Positions 12,637-22,701 of a DNA stretch of 64,000 nt are shown here, one piece after another. The stretch comes from Chelonoidis abingdonii. Its lineage: Eukaryota > Chordata > Testudines > Testudinidae. Below the pieces are notes generated by a model, which searched no databases, had not been told where the DNA came from, and was given only the letters and a program-made list of their open reading frames with translations. Numbering within the stretch: position 1 is the first letter of the stretch; the number at the start of each line of letters is the position of its first letter. The stretch covers positions 33,727,568 through 33,791,567 of the forward strand of contig NC_133774.1 in the NCBI RefSeq assembly GCF_003597395.2. The letters are read 5' to 3'. The translations under genes were made by a program, and so were the position numbers.

Positions 12637-13177
12637 AAGAAAGTGTTGTAGACAGCAGGCTATAGAGTTAATCGCTCTCTTTCTCTGGCCCAATGGATAT
12701 TTAATTATTTATATAAAATGGAACAGTTTCAAGAGGAAAGATTAACACTCTAGACAGAATCTGGCTCTCCCACATCAGTAGCCTAACCTCTGGGATATTG
12801 ACTATTCTGTATTTGCTCTGTATTAGAACAAAACCAAAACCTTTCAAACATTTTTGTGAAAATGGAACTATTTCCAAACATTCATTTTTTGATTGAAACC
12901 TGAGCTTTTCACTATGGGAAGATTTTGGGATCCAAGGTGCTCTCTCATCAGAAAAGATCAGAGAGTCTTGGACCCAAAACAATCTTTCTGATGGAAACAT
13001 AATAGAAAAAGACACGTCTTCACAATTTTTTTTGGCTTCAGCAAGACAGTATATGGAGACAAAATTTGATTTAGTCAAAAAATGTTCATGCTAGTTCTAC
13101 TGTATTTGGTGTTATCACAGAGGAAGTGACAGGATTACAAGACACTGTGGATATTAAAAGAGAAAAAGGTTAAAAGG

Positions 13178-13216
13178 TGTTGGAGTAGCCCCATTGATCC
13201 TGGGGCTACTCCAACA
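13178..13216. repeat. Perfect 16-bp inverted repeat (hairpin)
   Basis: TGTTGGAGTAGCCCCA (13178-13193), a 7-nt loop TTGATCC (13194-13200), then the exact reverse complement TGGGGCTACTCCAACA (13201-13216). It lies just outside the right end of the TIR element. It does not match the other foldback family in the window. Confidence 0.95.
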
Positions 13217-13219
13217 TGG

Positions 13220-14210
13220 CCCTCACAAGCTACATAAGACCCAATAAAATCATTAATTATACAATACGTGTGTATGTGCATGCATGAGAGAAACTCTTTT
13301 AAGAATACCTTTAGACTTACTGAAGGCAAAAATCTCTGTCATAAAACTCATGTCAAGGATCTTAAAAGTAATCAGTGAATGCAAACCTGTTCATATATTT
13401 GGCACCATAAATGAATAATTTAGAGCTGAGTTTTTCACCCTTGCAAAATATAGCTTTGATATGGCCATTTTGTATTGAAAGATACTATGCATGTAAGAGC
13501 CAGATCAGACAGAATTAATTTATTTCCTTGTCTCTGTGCATTATTATTTTTCTTTTACTCTTGAATCCTTGCTAGCATGTTTTCAGTTTATTCACAAACA
13601 GTCATGTCTTTTCTGAAGGAAACAATCTAGCTTTCATTGTGTTCAAAATAGTGAAAGAGCAGATGTTATGAGTCTGTTAGAAGTAAGCGAGAGCTGTCTG
13701 CATTGGTCTGGACAATGGAGTCAACTTTGTAAAAGCTCTGAAAAATTATAGCCTTGCAACAAGAAATGGAGAGTAGGGTATTCTGGCATGATGAACAATA
13801 AATATGTTGGTTAAAAAGAAAAATAGGTGGAACAATAGGACAAACATGCCTGGTATTGCAAGAAAACATCTATGGTATGTGCCTAACACACTGCAGAAAT
13901 TAAAGAAGATGGTTCATTATTGTGCAGATATTACCCTTGTAATACTGACAAGGTCTCTGTGTGCTTGGGCTATGAGCTGCATAAAGATTAATCAAGTAGA
14001 TCAGCTTTAATTTTTACACCCCGTTTTGCAGAAAGCATTCAATGTCTTCTATTCATGAATCTGAGTTCTTATCAATAAATAAGCTTCAAGATGATTAACT
14101 TGACAGCAGAACACAAACACAAGTTTCAAAGAGCGTTGGGAGAAAAGGTAGAATCTTTTGGAAGATCAGTATGTTAACTACAGTGCCACACTTCATCACA
14201 GATCATTTCG
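13220..14210. other. Unclassified DNA, no gene seen
   Basis: AT-rich sequence with no coding frame of note and no transposon termini that I recognise. Confidence 0.5.
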
Positions 14211-14368
14211 TTAAAAATATTCCAGAGTGGTAGCCATGTTAGTCTGTATCAGCAAAAAGAACGAGGAGTCGTTGTGGCACCTTAGTGACTAACAAATTGA
14301 TTGCCCAGATAAATTTGTTAGTCTCTAAGGTGCCACAAGGACTCCTCGTTGTTTTTATTAAAAATATT
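14211..14368. mobile_element. PLE tail palindrome with 11-bp target-site duplication
   Basis: The 136-bp element 14222-14357 is flanked by TTAAAAATATT at 14211-14221 and 14358-14368. It starts with 'gtggtagccatgttagtctg', a sequence typical of turtle PLE tails. Two arms then face each other: 14260-14298 and 14312-14350 are reverse complements over 39 bases with two mismatches, separated by 13 bases. Each arm is the PLE terminus 'gttagtctctaaggtgccac'. The arrangement matches the head-to-head or inverted copies seen in PLE insertions. No coding sequence is included. Confidence 0.8.
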
Positions 14369-14473
14369 AGTATACCAAACATGAGCCAACACTGAAATTA
14401 TTGGGTGAAATTTTAGCTCTATTGACAAAACTCCATAGGACCAGCATTTCATCCACTGTATGCACTAAGACTC

Positions 14474-14547
14474 AGACCTACAAAGGTATTTAGGCTCCTA
14501 ACTTCTATTAAGATCAGTGGAAGTTAAGTGCCTCCCTTTGTGGATCT
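14474..14547. repeat. 74-bp foldback repeat
   Basis: The left arm starts agacctacaaaggtatttagg and the right arm ends cctccctttgtggatct. It is the same family and the same length as 9105-9178, and is followed in both cases by 'gggcc'-type text. No clear target duplication. Confidence 0.7.
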
Positions 14548-14559
14548 CGGGCCAAGTTA

Positions 14560-17205
14560 CCTTAGTTATTGTTTCTTCAAGCCTACATTTTACAGTATGT
14601 TATATACAAACAACTTGATATTACCTCTCACAAGCATATTATTATCTGTCTTTATACTATATTTCAATACCCCTATGCTTGGAGCTATCTCTTTGACTTA
14701 GTCTCTCCTGCCTCCACCTTCTCCTATGTGATCTTTGCTACATACTTGGTCCCTGCTCCAAGAAGTGATAATAAATAAAATAAAATAAAAAGTCATAGAA
14801 CTAACAAAGCTACTTTTTTAGGTCTTGCTCACACCGCTGCAAGTGACCTTGATAAAGGAGAATCTCAGCTTTCATTTAGAGCGACGTGATTGCCCTGAAA
14901 GCCAAACTAAAAAACTGAATGCCAGGAACACTCGATTAGTTTTATTTTTGCACTAGGATGTCATGGAGGAATGAAATTTCACACCTATATAAATTGTTTT
15001 AATGTATTATGAATCAGTTACATTTTAGGAGGGACACAAAGAATTATCTCATTGTTCCATCCCCAAATCCTTAACCTGGCTTTGTGCATATAGTGATCAG
15101 ATAATGGTGGACAGGAACCAGTTACCCTAGAGGAAGAGGGGCACAATAATGTTATCATTTGCTATGAAAGTCTTTCTGTAAGGTTGGCATTTAAAAATAA
15201 ATATAACTTCCTTATTTTCAAGAAACATTTGTCCGCTGAGGGAGTGTTCACATTTTGCCTTTCTGTAGCAATTTTAATTCAAGCCATTAGCAGTAAAAGC
15301 CAAATCATTATGCAATTAGTAGATTTAATAAAATTAGCAAATATTGCCAATGGAGGTAATAAAAAAGCAAAGTCAGAGTCCACCCTGTCCCCTGTTGCCT
15401 TCCATGGGAACCAGATGTGTGCCCCTTGCTGCACAATCTGACCCATTGCTTTCTTCTAATATTTAACAATATATTTGAAGCAAATTCTAAAATAGTTTCT
15501 CCTCAAGCAGCTCGATCATGATGAATTCAGATTAGCTGAAGCCTTTCCAGTGTACTGTAAATCAGTCAGCATGGTACTCATTTTATGTAAAGTGTTGGTG
15601 GGTTTAGATATGTTATATGTATACTGAGTAAGTTGGCTTTTATCTTGTGCCCATCAGGTAAGATGATGGTGTTTGCAGTATTCCTTTCTAGTTAGAATGG
15701 GGAATATCACAAATACAATTAATAATTTACCTAATAGGAAAAACGATTAATTGGCACCTTTTTAAGACCACTCGCTATAATGTACCACTATTCTGTAAAT
15801 GAAGCTTATGGCCCATCTAGCAAAACTTTCCATATTCACTAGTGACTTTCACTTGTTTCTCCCTTTTTTTATTTGTTGATTTCCTCTCTATTTCTATAAT
15901 TTACCAGTAAAATATCTGTCAAGTCCAACTAAGAACTAAACTCAGAGCTTTAAGGTGCAGATCCAAGAAGTTTAAAGTGGTGTGGGTACAAATTCATATA
16001 TAAGGAGGAGACTGTAGCCATCTTTCCCATGAAGCACCACAGCAGGACTTTTGAGGATAAAGGTGGACACTGGAATATCAAAAGACCCTTAAAGCTACCG
16101 TGATTACAGAAATGGTTCTTGTTTAACCCCCTCCCCCCCAAATCTAATGATTTTTTTTTTATTGAAGCCTGAGTGATGCCTTAATTACATATTAAAACTT
16201 CTCTTGTTGGGAATCCTAATCCATTTTGAAGCTTGGACCAGAACTGGATTCAGGAGGAGTTTTATCTGAGTGAGAGCTTGAGGATTGTCACCAGTGTTAA
16301 GAATACGTATCATGATAAACTGTAACATGGAAATGCTGGATTTGTCAGCCATGCAGAGCTGGCTGCGGATCAGCCAAACAAAATGAATAATAAAACTGGC
16401 AGTGCTGTGTGATATGCCTGCAAATTATGGAGCTTACGAAAGAAAATGAAAGCATGTGGATTTAGGAGGCTGCCATAACCACTATTGTTCAGAGGGGTTC
16501 AGTCCCATTAAAGATATCCCGAATACATGAGTCATTAAGATTTGACCCTCCACCCTTTGCCTAAACCTTGAATTGGCTTGAACCCATTTTTTTCAAGGAA
16601 TGAATATATGCAGTTAACTTTTTAAATGTGTTTTCTTATTTTTTACGTCTTTGACCTTTTCTGACAGTTCAAATCAGACCAAAGCCAGGAAGTGCTGGTA
16701 ATTTCTTAAGTCATACAAGGTTTATGAGATTTTTCAGCTTGAGTTCTGGATCAGAGAAGTATAGGTAAATTCTGATGAGTTTTGGTTAAGAAGCCAAATT
16801 TTTGGACAGACACTTGAACTTAAGGCACTGGTAGGTAGAATGTGTGTAATGGAATGACTGGGTTTTTATCATTTCCCTCTCTCCATCTGTTTTCCAATTC
16901 ATATTGAGATATTTTGTTGCTCAATGCAAAGGAACTGTTTTGTTGACGAATAGACGTGACATTCTTTTTATCTTGTAATTCTTTATCACATGTAGCAAAA
17001 TACTGCTTAGTGAGTGACCTTTCCCATAGAAAATAAAAAATATTTGCCAAACTGTTTTTTAAAAAGATAGAAAATAAGCTCCATTTGTTCACTTATTGTT
17101 CCTTTTACCTGTTTTGTTTCATTAGAATTCAGGTGTACTCTCCTGTGCTCAGCTGGCTTCTGAGTCCTTTCAGGAGGCCTTGTCTTAGAAAAATCCAGAA
17201 TATTT
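14560..17205. other. Quiet AT-rich DNA, possible conserved noncoding elements
   Basis: No transposon family is recognised over about 2.6 kb apart from an (AAAAT)n run near 14772-14792. Two stretches have the look of conserved noncoding DNA: 15245-15370 with 'attatgcaattagtagatt' and 16330-16480 with 'gccatgcagagctggctgc'. This is an impression from homeodomain-like ATTA clusters and absence of repeat text; conservation cannot be tested here. Confidence 0.3.
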
Positions 17206-17211
17206 GACAAT

Positions 17212-17655
17212 TTGGCATTAAACAGGAAAAAAAATCTTTATTCGCTTATTGCTAGTTTTTTGTTCTGTTTCTGTATTGTACAGGTGCATGCCTGTGCACA
17301 GCTTGTTCCTGTGCCCTGCCAAGACTTGTTGCAGAAAATACAAATATTTGCCAGCCTTGCTTTAACAACAGTGACGACAACAACAAAAATCACATTTATT
17401 TCTTTGTGCTTTATATACATGAAAATAACAGGCCCACGCTGCCCATGTCACGGGAATCTGGCACAAAAATCCTACTATAGGCTAGCAGCCAAAGCATTTT
17501 TGTTTTCACTGGCAGAGTATCTGTCTTCAGCTCAACCTGAGGCTAGAAGCCAACATGAAGGATTTTTTGATGTCTTCCATTCTCTTCCTTATCTGTTGTT
17601 CCATTCCCCCCTCCTCCGCAGCCCTTCAGAGCAGCAGCACTTCTTGATTAAATGA
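17212..17655 (+). other. 147-codon open frame of unknown status
   Basis: This is the longest open frame in DNA that does not look like a repeat. The translation starts MALNRKKN, then a hydrophobic stretch LIASFLFCFCIVQVHA that looks like a signal peptide, followed by Cys-containing sequence (CAQLVPVPCQ). There is no recognised domain. The 3' half is compositionally biased, and the start lies in 'ggcattaaacagg' (TTG/ATT-like, with no good ATG context at the annotated first codon). Probably fortuitous; not called as a gene. Confidence 0.2.
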
Positions 17656-17659
17656 ATAT

Positions 17660-18185
17660 ACTAATTTATAAAACTCACAGCCTTCCTCTCCCTTCTTACC
17701 ACAGACCAGCCATCTTCAACAGCTGCATTCTTAACTTGCGTCCCATCCCAGGCACAAGCTGGCAGAAATCCTAAACCAATTACCTTCTCCTAACTACTAC
17801 TTGCCCCTGAGTGTGAGCAAAGACCCCAGGTATCAATGCACTCATCAGGTATCTGCTTTTGAGACCAGTGGCTGTGTCAGCAGTGCCAGTAGGAGTAACT
17901 AAATAGCTGAGCTGTATGAAAACTATTTATAAATAGTTTAATCAATGAATATTTTCTGTCAGTTGTCAAATAAATGTTCATTATTATTTTTTCAGTTATC
18001 TACACTATCAGACAGAAACCAGCAGGCACTCTGAAAACTTTTCAGGACAAGAAAGAAAACTTTGGTCAAGAATATCAGGGCAACCTGCTATTCTTACAAA
18101 AAAGGCCATGGAATCTTTAGGGTTTGATTTTCAAATAAGCCCAAGTACTATAGTGTACTCATATAGCAATGAACATGATTGTGCA
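17660..18185. other. Unclassified DNA, no gene seen
   Basis: No feature recognised. Confidence 0.5.
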
Positions 18186-18790
18186 TAAAAACCCTGTAGG
18201 AAATTAACCAGATAGGTGTCACACATACCAATTCTCCAATTTTCTTTTTATTTCTAAACCTCTCCTCCAAAGTGCTAGCAACCCCTCCCAGCCTGGCATC
18301 ATCCACAAATGTTATAAGCCTTCTCTCCACTCCACTATCCAAGTCATTAATGAACCCAGGACAGTACTGAACCCAGGACAGTCCCCAACAAGATCCCACT
18401 AGATATGCCCTCCCAGTTTGACAGCTGAGTACAATCTTTGAACCAGATGTGCACCCACCATGTTATAATTTTAGCTAGACCACATTTCTTTAGTTTGCCT
18501 ATGAGAATGTCATGGGGGGCTGTGTCAAAAGCCTACAAAAATCAAGATATGTCAAGTCTCCAGTTTTTTCCCCCCACCCACTAGGCCAGCAAACCTGTCA
18601 AAGAAGGAAATTTGTTTGGTTTGGTATGATTTGTTCTTGATAAATCCATGTGGGTTACTATTTTTAATCCTGTTATATGCCGAGTGCTTACAAACTTCTT
18701 TAATAATTTGTTCCAGTCTCTTTCCAGGTATAGAAATTAGGCTACCTGGTCTATAATTTGTTCCCCTTTTTAAGATTGGCACTAATTCTG
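18148..18790 (-). pseudogene. CR1 LINE reverse-transcriptase fragment (broken)
   Basis: On the minus strand the upstream frame (18552-18782) gives NYRPGSLISIPGK, EQIIKEVCKH, NPHGFIKNKS and QISFFDR, matching the CR1 reverse-transcriptase fingers and palm. After frame breaks, the second frame (18148-18399) gives FINDLDSGVE and a catalytic-box remnant FVDDARLGGVA where active CR1 enzymes have FADD. The enzyme normally primes reverse transcription at the target; this copy is dead from frameshifts and truncation at both ends. A 14-bp direct duplication (18352-18365 and 18369-18382, gaacccaggacagt) lies inside the domain. No 3' end of this copy is present. Confidence 0.85.
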
Positions 18791-19089
18791 GAAATTAGGG
18801 AATAACACAGCATATCAATGCAGACTAGATATACAGGCTCTGTACAAATGACATAATGGTCTGGAAAATATTTTTGCTACTATAGCACACGTTTCTAAGA
18901 ATAGAACATGATTTTATCTTTAAATCTGAAATCAGTTGGGATAAATATTTAAAAGAGAATCTAAACATTCTCCCTGGTAAACTGAAAAAAAAATATTTGT
19001 ACTGCAAAGTGATCAGGTATAGAGCACTTACAGCTGAAATGACCCATGTAAGGATGGACAATAAGCATAATCCTTTTAAGATTTATTGT

Positions 19090-19800
19090 ACCTGGCTTTC
19101 AGCTAAATATTAGACTAGAGTGATATTTAAGAATTCTATCCCATGGGAAATGTCAACATTTGTTTTTGTCCTGAAATAGGAAAAAAAAAAAGTTGAACTT
19201 TCAAAATTTTCCATGGAACAGAAATTCTGAAAAATTGTTTCATATGAAAATGTAAAAATGAAGCATTTTACCATTCCTGAAATCAGAATGTTTCTTTTTT
19301 TTTTGAATGACCCAAAATGCTTTGTTTCAAGTTATTTCAATACTAAATGTAATTTCCCTATGGCATATTGCCTTATGTAAGATGTACATCGAGCCCCTAT
19401 GCTCTCCCATGTGTCAAGCTTTCTGGCTGGACTACATTTCTTATAATGCATTCCTAGTTATGTGGCTCCCCAGCGGCACCATACAGCTCAGTCAGAAGGA
19501 AATCAGATCTTGGGAGAGACAGTGCTTCAGGGTAACCCAGCTAAAAGGAAAATTTGGGGGACCAAAATTACAATTTTATTAAGATGATACATGATGGGAA
19601 ATGAAGTTTTATGTTTTGTTGAACTGATTTAAAACATAATGTTCCAGGTGAGTTCAAAGAGTGAAATATTCTGATTCTGGTCCACAGAGAATCAAACATT
19701 TTTTGAAAAATCAAAAATTTTCCATAGAAAATTGTGATTGTGCAGAAACTGCATTTTCCATCAGAAAATCATTTATATGAAAAATTCCCTTCTAGCTTAT
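19090..19800. mobile_element. AT-rich non-autonomous element, related to the 12-kb TIR element
   Basis: Long stretches of 'aaaattttccatgg', 'gaaaaattgtttcatatg' and 'ccatcagaaaatcatttatatg' flank a less AT-rich core ('gatgtacatcgagcccctatgc', 'ggagagacagtgcttcagg'). The left and right flanks are loosely inverted. I remember this layout as a common turtle MITE-like repeat; the precise ends and a target duplication were not resolved. The plus frame 19307-19582 falls inside it. Confidence 0.45.
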
Positions 19801-20226
19801 CTATCTTATCTAATCTAGCCATCCATCTAGCTAATTCAGTCATTCTTATAATCCAGTTCTATGGGTGTTTGAGTACTATTTGTCAAATAAACTATTCAAC
19901 AACTACCAGCATATTTCTCCAAATAATTATTTCTATATATAATATTTTCTGTATTCAAATGACTCTATTAACATATAACATTATACAGGTATTTATATAG
20001 ATATATAATCTCTAAACTCAAAGCCCTAAACAGAAGTATCCATAGTCATTGGACCTCAGCTGTACAAGGCAGATCCTAGCTCTATGAGATGTCTCCTGTT
20101 CAGCACAATAGTCAGTCTTGTCTTGGAAATAAATCTAAAAAATATCTTATTGAGAAGAATGTGCGTCCCAAAATGGTCTTTCTAGGGGAAGGAAAACTGT
20201 CAGGAAAACAACAAACCAAATAATTC

Positions 20227-20419
20227 AGGGGTAGGGATAACTCAGTGGTTTGAGCATTGGCCTGCTTAAACCCAGGGTTACGCGTTCAATCCTTGACAGG
20301 GCCACTTAGGGAGCTGGGGCAAAAGTCACTACTTGGTCCTGCTAGTAAAGACAGGGGGCTGGACTCAATCACCTTTCAAAGTCCCTTCCAGTTCTAGGAG
20401 ACAGATATATCTCCAATTA
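20227..20419 (+). mobile_element. Cry-type turtle SINE (tRNA-derived)
   Basis: The 5' part is tRNA-like, with an A-box region 'aactcagtggtttgagca' (about 20239-20256) and a B-box region 'gcgttcaatcc' (20282-20292). The body follows the turtle SINE text 'gggccacttagggagctgggg', 'ttggtcctgctag', 'gggggctggactcaat', and the tail is 'cttccagttctaggaga' plus 'tatctcc'. Cry SINEs are tRNA-Lys-related, transcribed by Pol III and mobilised by a CR1-type LINE whose 3' tail they share; they are diagnostic of cryptodiran turtles. This copy is nearly full length. Confidence 0.9.
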
Positions 20420-20424
20420 TTATT

Positions 20425-20671
20425 TAATAGGCAGCAGGTTTATAACAAATAAAAGGAAGTTCTTCTTCACCCAGCACACAGTCAACTTGTGGAACTCCTT
20501 ACCTGAGGAGGTTGTGAAGGCTGGGAATATAACAGCATTTAAAAGAGAACTGGATAAATTCATGGTGGTTAAGTCCATAAATGGCTATTAGCCAGGATGG
20601 GTAAGAAATGGTGTCCCTAGCCTCTGTTTGTCAAAGGATGGAGATGGATGGCAGGAGAGAGATCTCTTATG
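20425..20671 (+). mobile_element. CR1 3'-region fragment joined to the SINE
   Basis: Text such as 'aaaaggaagttcttcttcac', 'acttgtggaactccttacc', 'actggataaattcatgg' and 'ggctattagccaggatgg' matches the CR1 3' end seen in reverse at 44080-44290. The fragment stops at 'gagagagatctctt', short of the normal CR1 end, and is followed directly by the TAATTC duplication. Confidence 0.8.
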
Positions 20672-20830
20672 TAATTCTGTGGTATTATGGTTGGAAGTTT
20701 CACAAATAACAATCATTTACAGCCATCCACAGAAGTGCAATTACCAGAATGTTGATCGTGTAACTTAGTGATACAAGTATTAGCCAATTCTCATCCAGAC
20801 TTTTTCTATCCTGCCATTTTCCATGCTAAA

Positions 20831-21470
20831 GACATTGTTCCCTTATTCATTTGAAATAAGCTATGGAAATACAAGGCATAGTTTTTCTATGTTCTTTTAG
20901 GGTCAGCTTGCAACAGCTTGTCTGCTGGCTGAACATACCTTCTTTCTTCGTGAACACACTTCTTTCTCCCTTATGCAACTGAAACTGTGGGAAGTACAAT
21001 AGAACTGGTGTTCTGTGGATCTTGCTTTCTGTCAATACTTGGGTAAAAGAAAATAGTGGTATAGTAGCAGAAATCGACCACTTTCCAGTTAGTTGTGTGA
21101 ATGCTCTGCCTTGCACAGTGATGCAAATGGTGTCATAATGTGGCCCACATTATAAACACAATGTCAAAATATTTTAAAGTGCAAAGAGTTGCAGTTAAAG
21201 CTTTAGGAAATTAGTTCACAAAATCTGACACAGTATCATTAATGTAGTTAAATCTTTTCACTTGATGTTTTATTCAGCAAAAAGTTAGAATTACTGTATT
21301 TTACAAGTGTAAATTAGGAACCAAAAATTTTCCCGCAGCAAGCCTGTAAATCTTGCATAAAAAAAATTCATGCCAACCTCTACCACCACACAAGGAATGG
21401 GCTCACAATAATGGCACGTGGCTGACTGATCTGAGCAAAGTGAATAAAGTAGCTTAAGGCAGAGAGCTTT
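20831..21470. other. Unclassified DNA, no gene seen
   Basis: No exon or transposon terminus recognised; minus frame 20847-21116 has no family resemblance. Confidence 0.5.
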
Positions 21471-21473
21471 CTA

Positions 21474-21942
21474 AGAGTATGTCTACACTGCAATTAAATA
21501 CAGCTCTAACCCGATATAACGCAACCTGATATTACATGAATTTGAATATAACGGGGTAAAGCAGTGCTCCGAAGGGGGGGCTGCACACTCTGGCAGATCA
21601 AAGCAAGTTCGATATAACGCGGTTTCACCTATAACTCAATAAGATTTTTTGGCTCCCGAGGACAGCGTTATATCGGGGTAGAGGTGTATCTGTGATTGGC
21701 TTATGTCAGCTTGTGTGGCTCAGGCTGCAGGGCTATAAAACTGCAGTGCAAACCTCTGGGCTTGGGCTGGAGTCAGGGCTCAGTGAGCCTGCGAGGGCAG
21801 ATGGTCCCAGAGGCTTCGGCTCCAGCCTAAGACCCAATGTCTACACCTCAAGTTTACAGCCCCAGGGCTCAAACCCCATGAGCCTGAATCAGCTGACATG
21901 AGCCAGCCACAGACATTTAATTGCATTGTAGATATACACTGA
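21474..21942. mobile_element. MITE with 'agtatgtctacactgcaat' termini (family A)
   Basis: The left end reads agagtatgtctacactgcaa and the right end, reverse-complemented, reads agtgtatatctacaatgcaa; both continue ttaaa. Internal text (gtcagcttgtgtggctc, gggctggagtcagggctc, gaatcagctgacatgagcc) is shared with the copy at 26006-26283. A second transposon (21499-21688) sits just inside the left terminus. A hAT-type origin is likely from termini of this kind, but no 8-bp duplication was found. The plus frame 21692-21901 is inside it and spurious. Confidence 0.75.
21499..21688. mobile_element. 190-bp MITE with cgatataacgc termini, nested
   Basis: The left end starts TACAGCTCTAACCCGATATA and the right end, reverse-complemented, starts TACACCTCTACCCCGATATA; 22 of 24 terminal bases agree. 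The ends begin and finish with TA, consistent with a mariner/Tigger-type TA target. It interrupts family-A MITE text between 'gcaattaaa' and 'tctgtgattggc', so it is the younger insertion. The superfamily assignment is inferred. Confidence 0.8.
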
Positions 21943-21944
21943 GA

Positions 21945-22236
21945 CAAAGTCTCAATGCCTTTGTTAATATACACACTTCCCGCCTCTGGATACGAGCATT
22001 TACAAGAATGGTTGTTCCTAGTGACAATCTGCTTTTTGATTATCTTCTGTTAATGGCTGAAAAATAATCAGATATATTTTCAGTGCTCCTATCCTCACTT
22101 ACAGCCTGATTGTGAGGGTGCTCTAGGATCTGGACCTAATGTTGTGAATAATTTGGTAGGTTTTTCACATGGCACCAACTTGTGAAGTTTCCCTTTTGCC
22201 CTGTTTGAAATGGCATTTGACATCCTGATCCTGATC
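21945..22236. other. Unclassified spacer
   Basis: No recognisable feature. Confidence 0.4.
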
Positions 22237-22303
22237 ATCAGGTGATGTAAATCAGAATAGTTCTATTTTAGTCAATGGAATTGTGCTGATTGACACCAGC
22301 TGA
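22237..22303. repeat. Foldback repeat (about 67 bp)
   Basis: The left arm 'caggtgatgtaaatcagaat' pairs imperfectly with the right arm 'attgtgctgattgacaccag'. The centre contains 'agtcaatgg'. It belongs with the other short foldbacks; downstream text 'gaggatctgagccc' resembles what follows the copies at 9.1 and 14.5 kb. Confidence 0.6.
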
Positions 22304-22701
22304 GGATCTGAGCCCTCACGTCATTCAGAAAATGTTAAGAACTTTCAACTTACCGGTTTGTTTGAAGTAAGCACACAATTTGAGCTTCCCATTCAAAGTC
22401 GATTACTTAAATCAGGCACATTAAATACCCAGATTATGGTCTCTACTCTGATTTCGATGCCTATACAAATATGATTTGATGAAATATAGTTATTGTGACT
22501 AAATAAATTAAATAAGGTAGGTGGGGATATGTAGCGGATTATACATAGAACAAGATTTGAAATTTTCAGATCAGTGCAGTGGATTAATTTTAATGAAGAC
22601 GTCTGGCTAGATCTTAATTTAGGTGTCTAACTTCAGGCATCCAAGTTTGAAAATGGAGATTTTTGTGACTGTTAACTAGATTTAGTTATCAAGGCTGTTG
22701 T

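Larger units (their letters stand above)
12208..12647. repeat. 11-bp target-site duplication flanking the PLE
   Basis: AAGAAAGTGTT occurs at 12208-12218 and again at 12637-12647, immediately outside the PLE. Removing the PLE and one copy restores continuity of the host TIR element. Confidence 0.85.
11957..13102. mobile_element. AT-rich TIR element (non-autonomous DNA transposon), split by a PLE
   Basis: The left end reads gtagctctggtctgg followed by aattttttgacaaaac. The right end, reverse-complemented, reads gtagaactagcatgaac followed by attttttgactaaa, so the termini are imperfect inverted repeats. Internal text (tcagaaaa, tttcgacaaaac, gatggaaac) is the TTTTGACAAAA-rich sequence of a turtle MITE-like family. 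Without the PLE insertion at 12219-12636 the element is about 0.73 kb. The minus frame 12701-13078 lies in it and is considered fortuitous. The transposon superfamily is not established. Confidence 0.5.
20221..20677. repeat. 6-bp target duplication around the SINE-CR1 unit
   Basis: TAATTC is found at 20221-20226 and 20672-20677. Comparison with copy B (gattctgtggtattatgg at 33.43 kb) shows that this is where the host repeat is interrupted. Confidence 0.6.
20040..20830 (+). repeat. Unclassified dispersed repeat, copy A (interrupted)
   Basis: Two flanking pieces, 20040-20226 and 20672-20830, are collinear with 33310-33570. Shared blocks include 'cagcacaatagtcag', 'cttggaaat', 'caggaaaacaacaaa', 'ttctgtggtattatggttgg' and 'tgatacaagtattag'. 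The interruption is the SINE-CR1 unit. The family is unknown to me; no coding part is visible. Confidence 0.7.

Noticed and set aside
12701..13078. 125-codon minus-strand frame
   Set aside because: It lies within AT-rich TIR-element sequence; the translation has no recognisable motif.
17281..17302. Self-complementary 'gtgcatgcctgtgcac' as a regulatory palindrome
   Set aside because: Short and imperfect; expected by chance in 64 kb.
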